64,000 nucleotides of DNA from Rivularia sp. MS3 (GCA_019192545.1 JAHCMI010000022.1:1-64000), one strand, 5' to 3'. Positions 35,378-45,642 are shown, counted from the first letter of the stretch. The notes: generated by a model not told the origin, from the letters alone. Made by a program: numbers and translations.

Positions 35378-36517
35378 TCAAGTTAGTAAAGTAGAACACA
35401 ATTTGTCTTCAAGTTCTAATTCTCGTTCTCGAATTGAATCGATGGCTTGTGAGATTACGTTACGACTGCTCACACCCAAACGGTGAAGCTGTAGCCATTT
35501 TTGAGCTTGATTACCTTCACGAAGAATTTTTTGTAGTGGTAAGATAAAGCATCCGAAGCCTTGCTGTTTGGCAATTCCCACTGCTGGTTCGTAAAGTTCG
35601 TTTATCCATTCAGCAGCTTTAATAGTTCTGCCGTCAACCCAATGAGTTAGATCGGCATCCAAACTATTAGAAGCACAATTAGCTTCATTTTGGGCTGTAA
35701 TCCCGACTAATTCTGCTGGAGAAAAGCTACTTTTAACTAACGGGTCAAGCTTAGGATTATTTATTACTTGCAGCAAACGCACTTCTAACAAAGCTGTAAT
35801 TGCTAGCAGTGTAATCGGGTCAGTAACTAAATCGCAAATTCGTAATTCAAGCCGATTTAAATCGTAGGGACGGCGATCGCCATTTGGTCGAACTGATGTC
35901 CATAGATGTCGTACATTTTGCATTGTGCCTTGAGCTAGCTGTTCTTGAGTCCATCGAATATGATGAGCATGGCTTTCAAACAATGGAACAAATGAAGGTG
36001 TTTGCGGGAAAACACCCCAGCGAGTAGAGTGATAACCTGTTGCTTTACCGTCTAAGAATGGTGATGAAGCGCTTAAAGCAAGATACAAAGGAGCTTCTAG
36101 GCGAATCACGCGACATGCCCGCATTAGTACTTCGGGGTCGCTGATACCTACGTTAATATGAACGCTAGCGGTAACTACTTTAGTACCGTAGGTATTTTCG
36201 ATATATCCGTGATAAGGATTGTTTGGATCGGAACGGAAAAATTTTTCACTTCCACCAAGAGATAAAGTGCTTCCAGGTATCAAAGTATAATTACCTAGTT
36301 TCTGAAGATATTTCCTCAGTTTTAAACGAGGACATAAAAGACCGCATAAAAGCCTTTCGTAATCGTAAAATGGAGCGGTTACATATTCAACATTGCGGCT
36401 ATCCGGTTCCCGCATAAACCCATCTAATGCAGCGGTGATTTTGTCAGAGAGACCAATGATGTCACCTTGAGGCGTACCAGTATACATCTCGATCTCAAAA
36501 CCCTTCGATAGCACCAC
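35378..36517 (-). CDS. gshA: Glutamate-cysteine ligase, cyanobacterial type
   Basis: A 379-residue enzyme, the usual length of the cyanobacterial gamma-glutamylcysteine synthetase. It joins glutamate and cysteine in the first step of glutathione synthesis, using ATP. Characteristic stretches: LSKGFEIEMYTGTPQGDIIGLSDKI at the start, PGSTLSLGGSEKFFRSDPNNPYHGYIENTYGTKVVTASVHINVGI in the catalytic core and RRPYDLNRLELRICDLVTDP. The gene is transcribed alone; ATG at 36517 with AGGAGA eight bases upstream (minus strand). A second, quite different ligase of the GCS2 type lies at 44.1 kb in this window, so this is the likely housekeeping enzyme. Confidence 0.93.
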   Translation of the reverse strand: MVLSKGFEIEMYTGTPQGDIIGLSDKITAALDGFMREPDSRNVEYVTAPFYDYERLLCGLLCPRLKLRKYLQKLGNYTLIPGSTLSLGGSEKFFRSDPNNPYHGYIENTYGTKVVTASVHINVGISDPEVLMRACRVIRLEAPLYLALSASSPFLDGKATGYHSTRWGVFPQTPSFVPLFESHAHHIRWTQEQLAQGTMQNVRHLWTSVRPNGDRRPYDLNRLELRICDLVTDPITLLAITALLEVRLLQVINNPKLDPLVKSSFSPAELVGITAQNEANCASNSLDADLTHWVDGRTIKAAEWINELYEPAVGIAKQQGFGCFILPLQKILREGNQAQKWLQLHRLGVSSRNVISQAIDSIRERELELEDKLCSTLLT

Positions 36518-36839
36518 AAATATTCTCCTTGGCTCTTTAGTGATACTAAAATTGTATCTGAGGTAACGGAATTACGCATCAACCTTTTGATAGCTATCAA
36601 GAGAAATAATTGATAAGTAAAATTTGAATTTAAGTAAATATTAGGTATGAATCTTGATTTTTATGAGTCTGCAAAAAGGAATAGGTAAGAACCTATAGAA
36701 ATAAAAAGTTATCAAGTAATATACCTTACTTTAGCTTTACAGTTGGCTCTCAATTTGAAAAGCATTAACCAAGGTTGTAAACAGCTAGTTGTTTATTCAC
36801 GGCTGAGAAATCTGGTTCCGATCAAAGTTGATGATGTTT
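36518..36839. other. Gene-free spacer
   Basis: About 320 AT-rich bases between the histidine kinase end and gshA start. No reading frame, hairpin or repeat stands out. Confidence 0.6.
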
Positions 36840-38816
36840 TTAGATTGTATCTGCAATGGGTAGAGTAAAATGAAACTCGCTACCTTGATTTTTTCCATTC
36901 GATGTAGCCCAGATTTGTCCGCCTAATTTTTGAATAATTTGACGACAAATCGCTAAACCCAAGCCAGTACCACCAATTGAACGCTGTAAGAAGTTTTCTT
37001 CTTGGTAAAAGCGTTGAAAAATTCTTTCTAATTCTATTGGTTCAATTCCTCTACCGGTATCTTTAATCACAATTTCTAAGTAATTTGTGAGAAGTTGTTT
37101 ATCTGCTTGTGCTTTGGCATAATTTTCTTTATAGAGTTGAGCGCTAACCGTAATTTGTCCGTCCGATGAAGTAAATTTACAGGCGTTATCTAAAAGCTTA
37201 GATAATACTTCCATAATTCCTTCTCTTTCGGCTTGTACTAAAGGTAATTCGGATGGCAAATCTATAACAATCTGGGGCAAACTATTATTTAAATTACGTC
37301 TTTTAAAACTACCTAAAACCAAATTCAAGCTTTCTGCAAGTGAAGTAGCTTCTAACTGCGATCGGGCTGTATTAGCTTCTAGTTTTGAAAGGGTAAGGAA
37401 ATCCCCGATTAATCTTCCCATGCGTTCGGAATCCCCTAAAGCAGTATCTAACATTGTCTGTTGAACTTCTAAAGGTATATTTTCCTCTAAAGCTAAAGTC
37501 TCTAAACAAATTTGGATAGTAGATAAAGGAGTCCGCAATTCATGACCTACAATAGCGATTAAGTTACTTTGGGTACGTTCTAAATCTGCCAATCGGCGGT
37601 TAAGTTCTTCTAAATTATGATAGGCTTGAGCCTGCATCAAAGCAATTGCAACTTGCGTGGCAATTACTTCTACAAATGTACGTTCGGATTCGTTCCAAAG
37701 ATAAGGTTGATTGTCACAATGATGAATTTCTAAAATACCCAGCCAAGTTTCTTGATAGCGAACTGGGATTAACAAACAAGAGCGAATTTCCCAACGTTGA
37801 AACTTATCGCTCAATTCGGCATGTGCTTGAATACCTAAATCTTGGCTAGCGTCGGAAATAGCAATAACTTGATTTTTTTCTAAAGCATTTTTAAATAATG
37901 GATGATTTGCTATTAACCAATTTTCTCCTTTCATAGAAGGAAATACATCTGCAACACATTCGTAATGAATGGGTACGGCTTGATCTATGGGATAATTATA
38001 AAAAATGCAGCGGCAAGGGTTAAAAACTCTACCCAACTCTCTAACCGTACTAATAATAATTTCTTCCGAATTTAAAGAGTTACGGATAAAGGCCGTGACC
38101 CGATTAATCAATCTTTCAAATGTTTCTTTTTGCAGAATTGTACGATAGGATTTTAGCTGTTTATATTGACTCGACTGTAAATAATTTACTAAGCGACCTG
38201 TAAAAAGTCGAGCATCAATTTCTAAAATTTGCCCGCTTGCTGCTTGAGGTTTATTATCGGAATCAAGACTGTAATGTTGCTTTGCTATTTCTACTTTCTC
38301 TGCTAACTGCGGTTGATAATCTAAAATCCGGTTTAATAGCAAAACCGCTGCTTTTTGACTTATCTCGCGGTCAAATGTCCAAATACCTTTAAATTGCCTT
38401 AATTCGTCAAAAGTTACTCCTTCTACTGGAGCAGAAAATTCTCGACAAACTATACAGGCACAGTATTTTTGAGCAACAATAACTAAATGCCATTCTTGAG
38501 CTAAAAAATCATCTTGTGGATCGAAGGGTACTACCACATAAGGATTGGAAGTTGCAACTAAATCAGAATCCGGCGCAGCCATAACGTAAACTTGATCGCT
38601 GCGCTTTGCGATTCTGGCATAGCGACGGGTTTCTTGACGGTAAAAACGCTCGTGCTGAAAATTAGCAATTACCAGCGGTTTCTCGTTCCCTACTATTACC
38701 AAGTCTTCCATTGCGTGGGAAAGTGCAATTAAGGAAGCTTTAAAATAGATCTGAGGACGTAATGATTTATTAGCGAGCAGTAAACTGTGTAACAGGGATT
38801 GCTGGGAAATATTCAT
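36840..38816 (-). CDS. DICT-GAF hybrid sensor histidine kinase
   Basis: A 658-residue soluble kinase. The N-terminal 190 residues (SLIALSHAMEDLVIVGNEKPLVIANFQHERFYRQE, with a CACIVC cysteine cluster at 119-124) match the DICT sensory domain of cyanobacterial signalling proteins. A GAF domain (about 235-395) and a short coiled coil follow. The HisKA dimerisation helix carries His425 (IVGHELRTPL) and the ATPase domain has N box DNACKFTS, G1 DTGRGIEP, and G2 GGTGLGLAI. No membrane helix, receiver or HAMP domain. No adjacent response regulator, so its partner is elsewhere. Signal unknown; the cysteines in the DICT part might allow redox or metal sensing. ATG start at 38816. Confidence 0.9.
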   Translation of the reverse strand: MNISQQSLLHSLLLANKSLRPQIYFKASLIALSHAMEDLVIVGNEKPLVIANFQHERFYRQETRRYARIAKRSDQVYVMAAPDSDLVATSNPYVVVPFDPQDDFLAQEWHLVIVAQKYCACIVCREFSAPVEGVTFDELRQFKGIWTFDREISQKAAVLLLNRILDYQPQLAEKVEIAKQHYSLDSDNKPQAASGQILEIDARLFTGRLVNYLQSSQYKQLKSYRTILQKETFERLINRVTAFIRNSLNSEEIIISTVRELGRVFNPCRCIFYNYPIDQAVPIHYECVADVFPSMKGENWLIANHPLFKNALEKNQVIAISDASQDLGIQAHAELSDKFQRWEIRSCLLIPVRYQETWLGILEIHHCDNQPYLWNESERTFVEVIATQVAIALMQAQAYHNLEELNRRLADLERTQSNLIAIVGHELRTPLSTIQICLETLALEENIPLEVQQTMLDTALGDSERMGRLIGDFLTLSKLEANTARSQLEATSLAESLNLVLGSFKRRNLNNSLPQIVIDLPSELPLVQAEREGIMEVLSKLLDNACKFTSSDGQITVSAQLYKENYAKAQADKQLLTNYLEIVIKDTGRGIEPIELERIFQRFYQEENFLQRSIGGTGLGLAICRQIIQKLGGQIWATSNGKNQGSEFHFTLPIADTI

Positions 38817-38947
38817 TTATTGAATCGATAAATACACTCACCTCCGTCATGCTGTTTCCAGCAATAATAAGGAGCTATTTGTGATATTACAAAAGTTGCT
38901 GGTTTACTCGTGAGGAAATGAATCTAATTACCGCACAGAACATTTAT

Positions 38948-39565
38948 TCAGACAATCTCAAGTAGTAAAGCAGATGAACTATTTTCACTTATTTTAGCGT
39001 TATGTAATTCTGCTTCATCTAAACTCACAAAACTGAGATCGGCATCCGTCATATCAACTCTAGCTAAAATCGCTTTACTTAAATTGACGTTGTACAAATC
39101 TGCTTTATTCAGAATTGCTCCTGTCAAATTAGCCCCGGCAAGGTTAGAGTTCGCTAAGTTCGCACCAGTCAAGTCGGCATAACGTAAATCCGCGCCTTCG
39201 AGGTTGGTATTACTAATATCAGCATAGCGTAGAGAAGCCAGACGCATATCGGCCTTACTTAAATTGGCTTTATGCAAATCTACACGGTTTAAATTAGCCC
39301 TAATCAAACAAGCTTTAACCAAAGAAGACCAAATCAAGAAAGATTTACTCAAATCGCACCTCCAAAGAGTCGCCTTTTCTAGATTTGCTTCATTTAACTT
39401 GGCTCTACATAATGAAGCTCCCTCTAAATTCGCGCTAGTGAGGTCTGCTCGATTCAAATTGATTGCATTTAAAGAAATTTCACTAAGATTTGCTTGCTGC
39501 AAACTAGCTTCTACAAAATCTCTATTACCTGCTAGATATTGCTCTATCAACTGATTTGTATCCAT
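38948..39565 (-). CDS. Pentapeptide-repeat protein, short
   Basis: A 205-residue protein of about 35 pentapeptide units of the A(D/N)LxX type (for example ANLEGASLCRAKLNEANLEKATL), which fold into a right-handed quadrilateral beta-helix. The first 20 residues (MDTNQLIEQYLAGNRDF) form a helical cap typical for this class. No signal peptide, so cytosolic. Functions of cyanobacterial pentapeptide proteins vary, and none is implied here. It points away from a much longer pentapeptide gene 477 bp away, and lies 131 bp upstream of the DICT kinase start on the same strand. ATG start at 39565. Confidence 0.9.
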   Translation of the reverse strand: MDTNQLIEQYLAGNRDFVEASLQQANLSEISLNAINLNRADLTSANLEGASLCRAKLNEANLEKATLWRCDLSKSFLIWSSLVKACLIRANLNRVDLHKANLSKADMRLASLRYADISNTNLEGADLRYADLTGANLANSNLAGANLTGAILNKADLYNVNLSKAILARVDMTDADLSFVSLDEAELHNAKISENSSSALLLEIV

Positions 39566-40042
39566 AAAACAACACGTACTCGAATAAGTATGGGCAAGCA
39601 GATTAACTAATTACAGTATCTATATGGCATAGCCGAAAAATAATATTTCTTAACGGCTTCTTAAGAAAAACCTTCTCAAAAGAAGGCAATCGCGCTAATT
39701 CGGCGAGTCTCTAAAGATAAATACCTTGCAGGGGAAAGCTGCTTTAAATCTTAATTCGCAGACCCAACCAAATACAGAAAAGCAACCAACTACTAAATTT
39801 AAGTAATCTGCACTTTTGTTAAATTTTATTAACCTCTGTAAATAAGATAAATAATTTTGTTACGTTTAGTCAAGAGAAATTGACAAATTTTCTTTTGTGT
39901 ATTGAGCGATAGGGAGCCTAGGACGATGTTTGCGTGCGGCTGAATTTAGGGATAAACATTAACCTTATTTGTATTCAAAACTGGCTGATTTTATCGAAAT
40001 TGTGTATCAAAATTTCGATGTAGGCTTATTTATTACTGAGAT
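39566..40042. other. Divergent promoter region between pentapeptide genes
   Basis: About 477 bases between two oppositely directed pentapeptide genes. It contains the usual AT-rich sequence and no reading frame. A short inverted pair AGAAAAACCTTCTC is visible near 39663-39676. Promoters for both genes should lie here. Confidence 0.5.
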
Positions 40043-41971
40043 ATGCTAGGCGAAAATTCCCAACCTTTATCTTTTAAAGGTCAAGACTTAGCTGGTGCAA
40101 ACTTTGACCATAAAGATTTGCGATTTGCGGATTTTACGAGTGCGAAACTGGAAAAAGCGACTTTTGTGAGTGCGAATCTCCAAGGAGCGATTTTTGATAA
40201 AGCTACTTTGGATAAAGTAAATTTCCAAGAAGCTAATCTGCAAGGAGCAACATTACAGTTTGCCAATTTAGTCGAAGCTTATTTTTCTGAAGCGGATTTA
40301 AGTAAAGCTAATTTTTATGGTTCTAACTTGGATTCGGCTTGTTTTAGAAGAAGTAGTTTACGGGGAACGAATTTGCGAGAAACGATTCTTGCAAAAGTAA
40401 ATTTCAGTGAAAGTGTAATAAATAACGATACTCAAATAGAAGATAAGTGGAGACTGGTTTGGGAAATTGTTAATAAGCCCCAGGAAAGTCGTAATTTAAG
40501 TCAGTGTGATTTACAAGCAGCTAATTTAGTCGAAGCTAATTTGCAAAAAGCTAATTTGAACGAAACTGATTTGCGAGGCGCTATTTTAGAGCGGGCAAAT
40601 TTAGAAGCCGCCAGTCTTCGGGGAGCTTATTTAGAAGCTGCAAACCTCCAAGGAGCGAATCTTTGGGAAGCAGTGATGGAGAATGTTAACCTTAGAGATG
40701 CCAATTTAAAAGATGCAAACCTTTGTGGAGTTGACTTTAGCAATGCTTTTTTAGAAAAAGTTAACTTTAAGCAGAGTCAAATCAGCGTAGAAACTCAACT
40801 AAGCGAAAAGTGGAAATTGGTTTGGGAACTAGTAAATAAAAATATTGAATCTCGGGATTTAAGTAAATTTGATTTACAGCAAGCTAACTTAAGTGAAGCA
40901 CATCTCAAAAAAGCGAATCTTAGTGAAGCCAACTTGCAAGGAGTAATTTTTACAGAAGCTAACTTGCAACAAGCAAATTTATGGGCGGCTAACCTGCAAG
41001 GAGCTAATTTTGAAAAAGCTAATTTAGAAGAAGTGAATTTTCAGGAAGCTGACTTTCACAAACAAGCTAATTTACAATATAGCAATCTTCAAAAAGCTGA
41101 TTTACTTGAAGTCACCTTAGAAGAAGCAAATTTAGAAGGAGCTAATCTTCAAGGAGCTAATTTAAAAGTAGCTAATCTTCAAAAAGCTAACTTACAAAAA
41201 GCTAATTTAGAGCATACTTACTTGCGTGGTGCAAGACTGCAACAAGCGAATCTTCAGGAAGCTAATCTTGAAGCTGCGGTTTTTCAAGAAGCTAATCTTC
41301 AAGGAGCTAATTTCTGCAAAGCCAACTTGAAAAAAACCAATTTTATCGCCGCAAATTTGACAGAAACAATTGAATCGGAAGAAGTATTAGTGACAAACTT
41401 TGAAGAAGCTGACTTAGAAAAAGCTGACCTTAGTTGTGCAAAACTCATAAGAGCTAATTTACAAAAAGCTAATTTGGTAAAGGCTAATCTTAAAGCGGCA
41501 GACTTAGAAGCAGCAGATTTAAGATACAGCAATCTTGCAGAAGCAGACTTATTAGATGCTAATCTTCGAGTTGCTTTTTTGGGAGAAGCAAGCTTTTATA
41601 GAGCGGATTTACATAGAGCTAATTTGCAAGTAGCCAATCTTTATAGAGCTAACCTGCAATCAGCTAAATTAGTTGGAGCTAATTTAGTCAAAGCTGATTT
41701 ACAAAAAGCTAATTTAAAACTAACTAATTTGACATCAGCCAACCTACAATTTGCCGATTTATACCGAGCAGATTTAGAAGCAGCGAATTTAGAAAATGCT
41801 AACCTGGAAAAGGCTCATTTAGAAGGAGCAAACCTTTCAAGAGCAAACCTTAAAAACACAAATTTCAAAGACGCTAACTTAGATATAGCCGACTTTTCCC
41901 AAATCAAAAATTTCACCGAGCAGCAAATTCAAGAAGCGAATAACTGGGAAAGAGCAAGACGCGACAATTAG
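40043..41971 (+). CDS. Long pentapeptide-repeat protein with conserved inserts
   Basis: A 642-residue protein built from more than one hundred A(D/N)LxX pentapeptides. Two non-repeat inserts break the helix at regular spacing, near 130-150 and 250-275: TQIEDKWRLVWEIVNK and TQLSEKWKLVWELVNK, each followed by RNLSQCDLQ/RDLSKFDLQ. The C-terminal tail (NFTEQQIQEANNWERARRDN) echoes the same T-x-x-Q...W pattern. These loops probably form helical projections from the beta-helix and may be where partners bind. No signal peptide. Codon repetition is heavy (GCTAATTTA, CTTCAAGGA), so slippage or gene conversion is likely. ATG at 40043; ends in a strong terminator. Confidence 0.93.
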   Translation: MLGENSQPLSFKGQDLAGANFDHKDLRFADFTSAKLEKATFVSANLQGAIFDKATLDKVNFQEANLQGATLQFANLVEAYFSEADLSKANFYGSNLDSACFRRSSLRGTNLRETILAKVNFSESVINNDTQIEDKWRLVWEIVNKPQESRNLSQCDLQAANLVEANLQKANLNETDLRGAILERANLEAASLRGAYLEAANLQGANLWEAVMENVNLRDANLKDANLCGVDFSNAFLEKVNFKQSQISVETQLSEKWKLVWELVNKNIESRDLSKFDLQQANLSEAHLKKANLSEANLQGVIFTEANLQQANLWAANLQGANFEKANLEEVNFQEADFHKQANLQYSNLQKADLLEVTLEEANLEGANLQGANLKVANLQKANLQKANLEHTYLRGARLQQANLQEANLEAAVFQEANLQGANFCKANLKKTNFIAANLTETIESEEVLVTNFEEADLEKADLSCAKLIRANLQKANLVKANLKAADLEAADLRYSNLAEADLLDANLRVAFLGEASFYRADLHRANLQVANLYRANLQSAKLVGANLVKADLQKANLKLTNLTSANLQFADLYRADLEAANLENANLEKAHLEGANLSRANLKNTNFKDANLDIADFSQIKNFTEQQIQEANNWERARRDN

Positions 41972-41994
41972 TTAAATCAAACAGTATTATCAGT

Positions 41995-42035
41995 AGATAG
42001 GTTTTGTTGCGAATCATTAACCTATCTTTTTTTTT
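41995..42035 (+). terminator. Intrinsic terminator of the long pentapeptide gene
   Basis: AGATAGGTT (41995-42003) pairs with AACCTATCT (42019-42027), 15-base loop, followed by a run of nine Ts. Confidence 0.9.
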
Positions 42036-42782
42036 AACAAACGAATGTTACAATTTTTTATACAACCAGTATTTTGAATAACCTCGTAGCGCTTAGGGAA
42101 AATATGGCGCTCGACTTTTAAGTATGATAGAAACAAATAAGTAAGTTGTATAAAATACGCTTGCGCGGCAAATCTATAAAGCGTGGATATACAGGGTATA
42201 TTTAGGTACGATTTTTGCTATGCAGGTCTATTTATAGAAATTCAAAAAATATGGCTATAGCCCTGCTTGTTCTGTTCTCTTAATTCACAAATTTCAGAAA
42301 GGGAATCGGGAAAGGTGATAAGAATTGGTATTGATTGGTAATGTTTATTAAAGACCACAATATCTTAGTATATACAGCTTAGCGACTTTTGTTACCTATT
42401 AGTTAAAGTTAAGTGCAAAAAAAATAGAGGATATTTGGAAAGTCTAATTTCATCATTTAGCGTTGCCTTAATGCAAGTTAATAGATACAGGCGCAACTTC
42501 TACCATGCAAGTATTTTATAGCAATATAATAAACTAGTAGATATTATATTTACCGCCATATTTACTTATAGACTTTCTTGCACATCCTTTTAAATCCAGG
42601 AATGGCTGCAATTGTCGCAACAATCGGATGGTGCCGTACTCTTATTGCTTAGTTAATAGGTTGAGTTGGGAGTCAGTGTACCAGCACCTTACAACAAAAT
42701 ATGTTGTTTGCGTCAGTTCTAAAATCATTGAAATCGAAAAAACAATAATCAGTTTTAATTTAAAACTAACTGATTCAAAACT
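42036..42782. other. Gene-free spacer upstream of proA
   Basis: About 750 AT-rich bases. A 16-codon frame beginning MAAIVATIG (near 42603) ends long before proA and is too short to support. No terminator, RNA or repeat was recognised. The promoter of the proA-ligase pair must lie here. Confidence 0.55.
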
Positions 42783-44081
42783 ATGAATACAATTAAAAAC
42801 ATCGCTCAAACGGCAAAAAAATGTGCATCAATTATTGCGAATACTCCAACAGAACAAAAAAATGCCGTTCTGTTAAAAATGGCAGAACTGTTAAATACTC
42901 ATCGTCAGGATATTGTTGCCGCCAATCAAGCAGATGTAAGCTCAGCTAAAAAGAATAATCTTCCTAGTAATTTACTGGCTCGTTTAGAATGGTCTGAAGC
43001 CAAAATTAATTCTCGAATTGCAGCACTCCATAAAATTGCTAATTTACCCGATCCAGTTGGACAGGTATTCGAGCCGATAACTAGTTCTAACGGACTGAAA
43101 GCTTGTCGGATGCGGGTTCCTCTGGGGGTGATTTTGATGATTTATGAAGCTCGTCCTCACGTTACCGTTAATGCAGGTTCGTTTTGTTTGAAGTCGGGAA
43201 ATGCTGCTATTTTGCGAGGAGGTTCGGAAGCAAAAACCTGCAATCAAAAGTTAGGAGAATTATGGCAAACTGCTTTAGCTGATGTGGGTTTACCTACTGA
43301 GTCAATACAGGTTGTTAGTGGCTCTCATGCAGAAATAAATGAGTTGTTACAGCTTGATAATTTTGTTGATTTAGTGATTCCTAGAGGTGGTCCAAAACTG
43401 ATTGAAACAATTAGTAAAAATTCTCGAATTCCAGTTTTGAAGCATTACAACGGAATTTGTCACGTATATATTGATGAAGCAGCAGATTTGCATCAAGCAT
43501 TAGAAATTGCTTTAGATTCAAAGTGTTTAATGCCATCGGTTTGTAATGCAATGGAAACTCTGTTAATTCACAGTTCTTTTGCATCGCAATTACCTATAAT
43601 TGTTAAGGCATTTCAAGATAATGGTGTAACGGTAAAAGGTTGCGAACAAATTCGTAATCTAGTTCCCGAAATTGAAGCAGCTACAGAACAAGACTGGACA
43701 ACCGAATACCTCGACTTAAAAGTGTCGATGCGGATGGTAGACAGTGTAAATGAAGCAATTTCTCATATCAATCAATTTGGTTCCCATCACACCGACGTAA
43801 TTGTTAGCGATAGTCAAAGTCGAGCCGAACAGTTTGTTAATCTAGTTGATTCTGCTGTGGTGTTAGTAAACGCCTCCACAATGTTCTGCGATGGCGATAC
43901 TTTAGGCATGGGGGCTGAAATCGGTATTGCTACAGGTAAATTTCACGCTCGCGGGCCAATGGGATTACAAGAATTAACCAGTTATAAATTTGTTGTTCGG
44001 GGTGCGGGGCAAACTATGGGTGGCGATTTCCTTACTTCTGCTGTTACAACAGCATCTGGAAAGGTTCAAAGAGGTATTTGA
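42783..44081 (+). CDS. proA: Gamma-glutamyl phosphate reductase
   Basis: A 432-residue NADPH-dependent aldehyde dehydrogenase-type enzyme that reduces gamma-glutamyl phosphate to glutamate semialdehyde, the second step of proline synthesis. Conserved stretches: RVPLGVILMIYEARPHVTVNAGS, LKSGNAAILRGGSEA, VIPRGGPKLIETI and the catalytic Cys254 in SVCNAMETLL. The usual partner kinase proB is not in this window. Instead the stop codon overlaps the start of a GCS2-type ligase gene (TGATG), so the two are translationally coupled. That makes a role outside ordinary proline synthesis worth considering. ATG start at 42783. Confidence 0.92.
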   Translation: MNTIKNIAQTAKKCASIIANTPTEQKNAVLLKMAELLNTHRQDIVAANQADVSSAKKNNLPSNLLARLEWSEAKINSRIAALHKIANLPDPVGQVFEPITSSNGLKACRMRVPLGVILMIYEARPHVTVNAGSFCLKSGNAAILRGGSEAKTCNQKLGELWQTALADVGLPTESIQVVSGSHAEINELLQLDNFVDLVIPRGGPKLIETISKNSRIPVLKHYNGICHVYIDEAADLHQALEIALDSKCLMPSVCNAMETLLIHSSFASQLPIIVKAFQDNGVTVKGCEQIRNLVPEIEAATEQDWTTEYLDLKVSMRMVDSVNEAISHINQFGSHHTDVIVSDSQSRAEQFVNLVDSAVVLVNASTMFCDGDTLGMGAEIGIATGKFHARGPMGLQELTSYKFVVRGAGQTMGGDFLTSAVTTASGKVQRGI

Positions 44082-45469
44082 TGGAATCTATAGCTGCGTC
44101 GAAAATATATGAATACCTTCAGCAAGGATTAGATAAACCCAAATCTAACTCCGGACAAAGGATTGGGACTGAATTAAAATTTCCCTTGGTACAACAGAAA
44201 AATGGATGCGCGGTAGATTTAGAAACTGTTAATGCTCTATGGTCTTATTTAAGCGATCGCGGTTGGAAAGCAGCTGTAGATCCCGTAACTAATGAAGTAA
44301 TAGGAGCAACCTTACCTGGAGAATATAACGATACCTTAGCTTCTTGTGAAACGGGATTTTGCAAAATCGAATTTTCTCTTGCTCACGTAGGAGATTTACA
44401 TGCTTTGAATCGTCAAATTGATTCGTTGAAAGCAGAATTAATTCCCTTTGCAAACGAGCATCAGGTAAGCTTTCTCGGCTGCGGTATTCACCCGGTTTCT
44501 CCACCAAGTCCGGAATTAGTAATTGCCAAACAAAGGACATTAGCTTGGGATATTTTATTTCCAGAAGGAGAGATAGTAAACGATAAACCTCGTCCGGGAA
44601 TGCATTTGTTTACAGTTAATTCTGGTTCCCACGTACATTTGAGCGTATCCTCGGCTGAAGAAGCTGTGGGATTAACCAACGTTTTCAACGGTTTCGCTGG
44701 AGCGCAAATTGCTTTGATGGGTAACTCCAGCGTATGGAGAGGGAAAGTTGATGCAGAATACCAATGTGTCGCAGAAAAGTTTTGGGATTGGTGGATGCTC
44801 GATGAAGCACGAGTCGGACTTCCGAATAAATGTTTTACAGATATAGAGGACTATGGAAATGCTATTGCGAAATTGCGACCTCTTTATGTAGAAAGAAATC
44901 AAATCCCTATTCTCATCAGTGACTATGCAACTTTTGCCGACTACTACGATTGTTCTCCAGCAAAAGGAAAGTATTTATCGGGAGAAGAAGTAGATGTCTA
45001 TCCCGAAACAAAAGATATTAAATTGCACAATTCATTTTATTGGTTTACCGCTCGCATTTCTCGCTACTTTACCGTTGAAAATCGACTGTGTGACCAACAA
45101 GTTCCAGGCGATTTAGCTTGTCCTGCGGCTCTAAGTTTAGGCTTGCTCAAAGCTTTACCAGAAGCCCAAGAGGAATTAAATCAATTCAAATGGTCAACAC
45201 TCAAGTTAATGCGAGAAGCAGCAATGAGAGAAGGCCTCGATGCACAAGTTAAAGGTATTGAATTAGCTGATATGGCTAAAAAAATGTTGGATTTAGCAAT
45301 ATTGGGATTAGAGCGTCGCGGACTTGGCGAACAGGTTTATTTAGAACCTTTACAACAGCGATTAACTAGCAAACAAAATCCAGCAATGGAAGCGAGTGAA
45401 ATATTTAATCAAGGTGGAATTAAGGCTTTGATTGAAGCTCGGGATATTCTTGTAGCAAGTAGTAAGTAG
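44081..45469 (+). CDS. GCS2-family carboxylate-amine ligase
   Basis: A 462-residue ATP-dependent ligase related to plant/proteobacterial-type glutamate-cysteine ligases (GCS2). Signature pieces: RIGTELKFPLV near the N-terminus, CKIEFSLAHVGDLHALNRQI, FLGCGIHPVSPPSPE, SGSHVHLSVSSAEEAVGLTN and RISRYFTVENRLCDQQVPGD. Such enzymes activate the gamma-carboxyl of glutamate as an acyl phosphate and join it to an amine. The window already has a normal gshA, so the amine substrate here may not be cysteine. It starts at ATG 44081, overlapping the proA stop; a TTG one codon earlier is less likely. The last codons (VASSK and stop) are encoded by GTAGCAA/GTAGTAA heptamers. Confidence 0.82.
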   Translation: MESIAASKIYEYLQQGLDKPKSNSGQRIGTELKFPLVQQKNGCAVDLETVNALWSYLSDRGWKAAVDPVTNEVIGATLPGEYNDTLASCETGFCKIEFSLAHVGDLHALNRQIDSLKAELIPFANEHQVSFLGCGIHPVSPPSPELVIAKQRTLAWDILFPEGEIVNDKPRPGMHLFTVNSGSHVHLSVSSAEEAVGLTNVFNGFAGAQIALMGNSSVWRGKVDAEYQCVAEKFWDWWMLDEARVGLPNKCFTDIEDYGNAIAKLRPLYVERNQIPILISDYATFADYYDCSPAKGKYLSGEEVDVYPETKDIKLHNSFYWFTARISRYFTVENRLCDQQVPGDLACPAALSLGLLKALPEAQEELNQFKWSTLKLMREAAMREGLDAQVKGIELADMAKKMLDLAILGLERRGLGEQVYLEPLQQRLTSKQNPAMEASEIFNQGGIKALIEARDILVASSK

Positions 45470-45640
45470 CAAGTAGTGACAGGGGGAAAAAAGAGTGAGG
45501 GAGGGAGTGAGGGAGGGAGGGAGTGAGAGAAATTAATAATTTATAACTCGTTACTCACTATTCACTATTCGCTATTCCTAACTCCTAATTCCTAACTCTT
45601 AACCTTTAACCTTTAACCTTTGACCTTTAACCTTTAATTA
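45455..45640. repeat. Cluster of heptamer and purine-rich repeats
   Basis: Several different simple arrays stand in line: GTAGCAA-type (45455-45475), GAGGGAG/GAGTGAG-type (45496-45530), CTAACTC-type (45575-45598) and TTAACCT-type (45600-45636). The first reaches into the ligase reading frame. They separate the ligase from the alcohol dehydrogenase and may indicate that the latter is not part of the same operon. Confidence 0.8.
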
Positions 45641-45642
45641 AC

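Noticed and set aside
40043-41971. Type III effector or toxin reading of the pentapeptide protein
   Set aside because: No secretion signal or catalytic domain; pentapeptide repeats alone do not imply this.
42603-42653. 16-codon frame upstream of proA as leader peptide
   Set aside because: Too short, no regulatory codon pattern, no attenuator hairpin after it.
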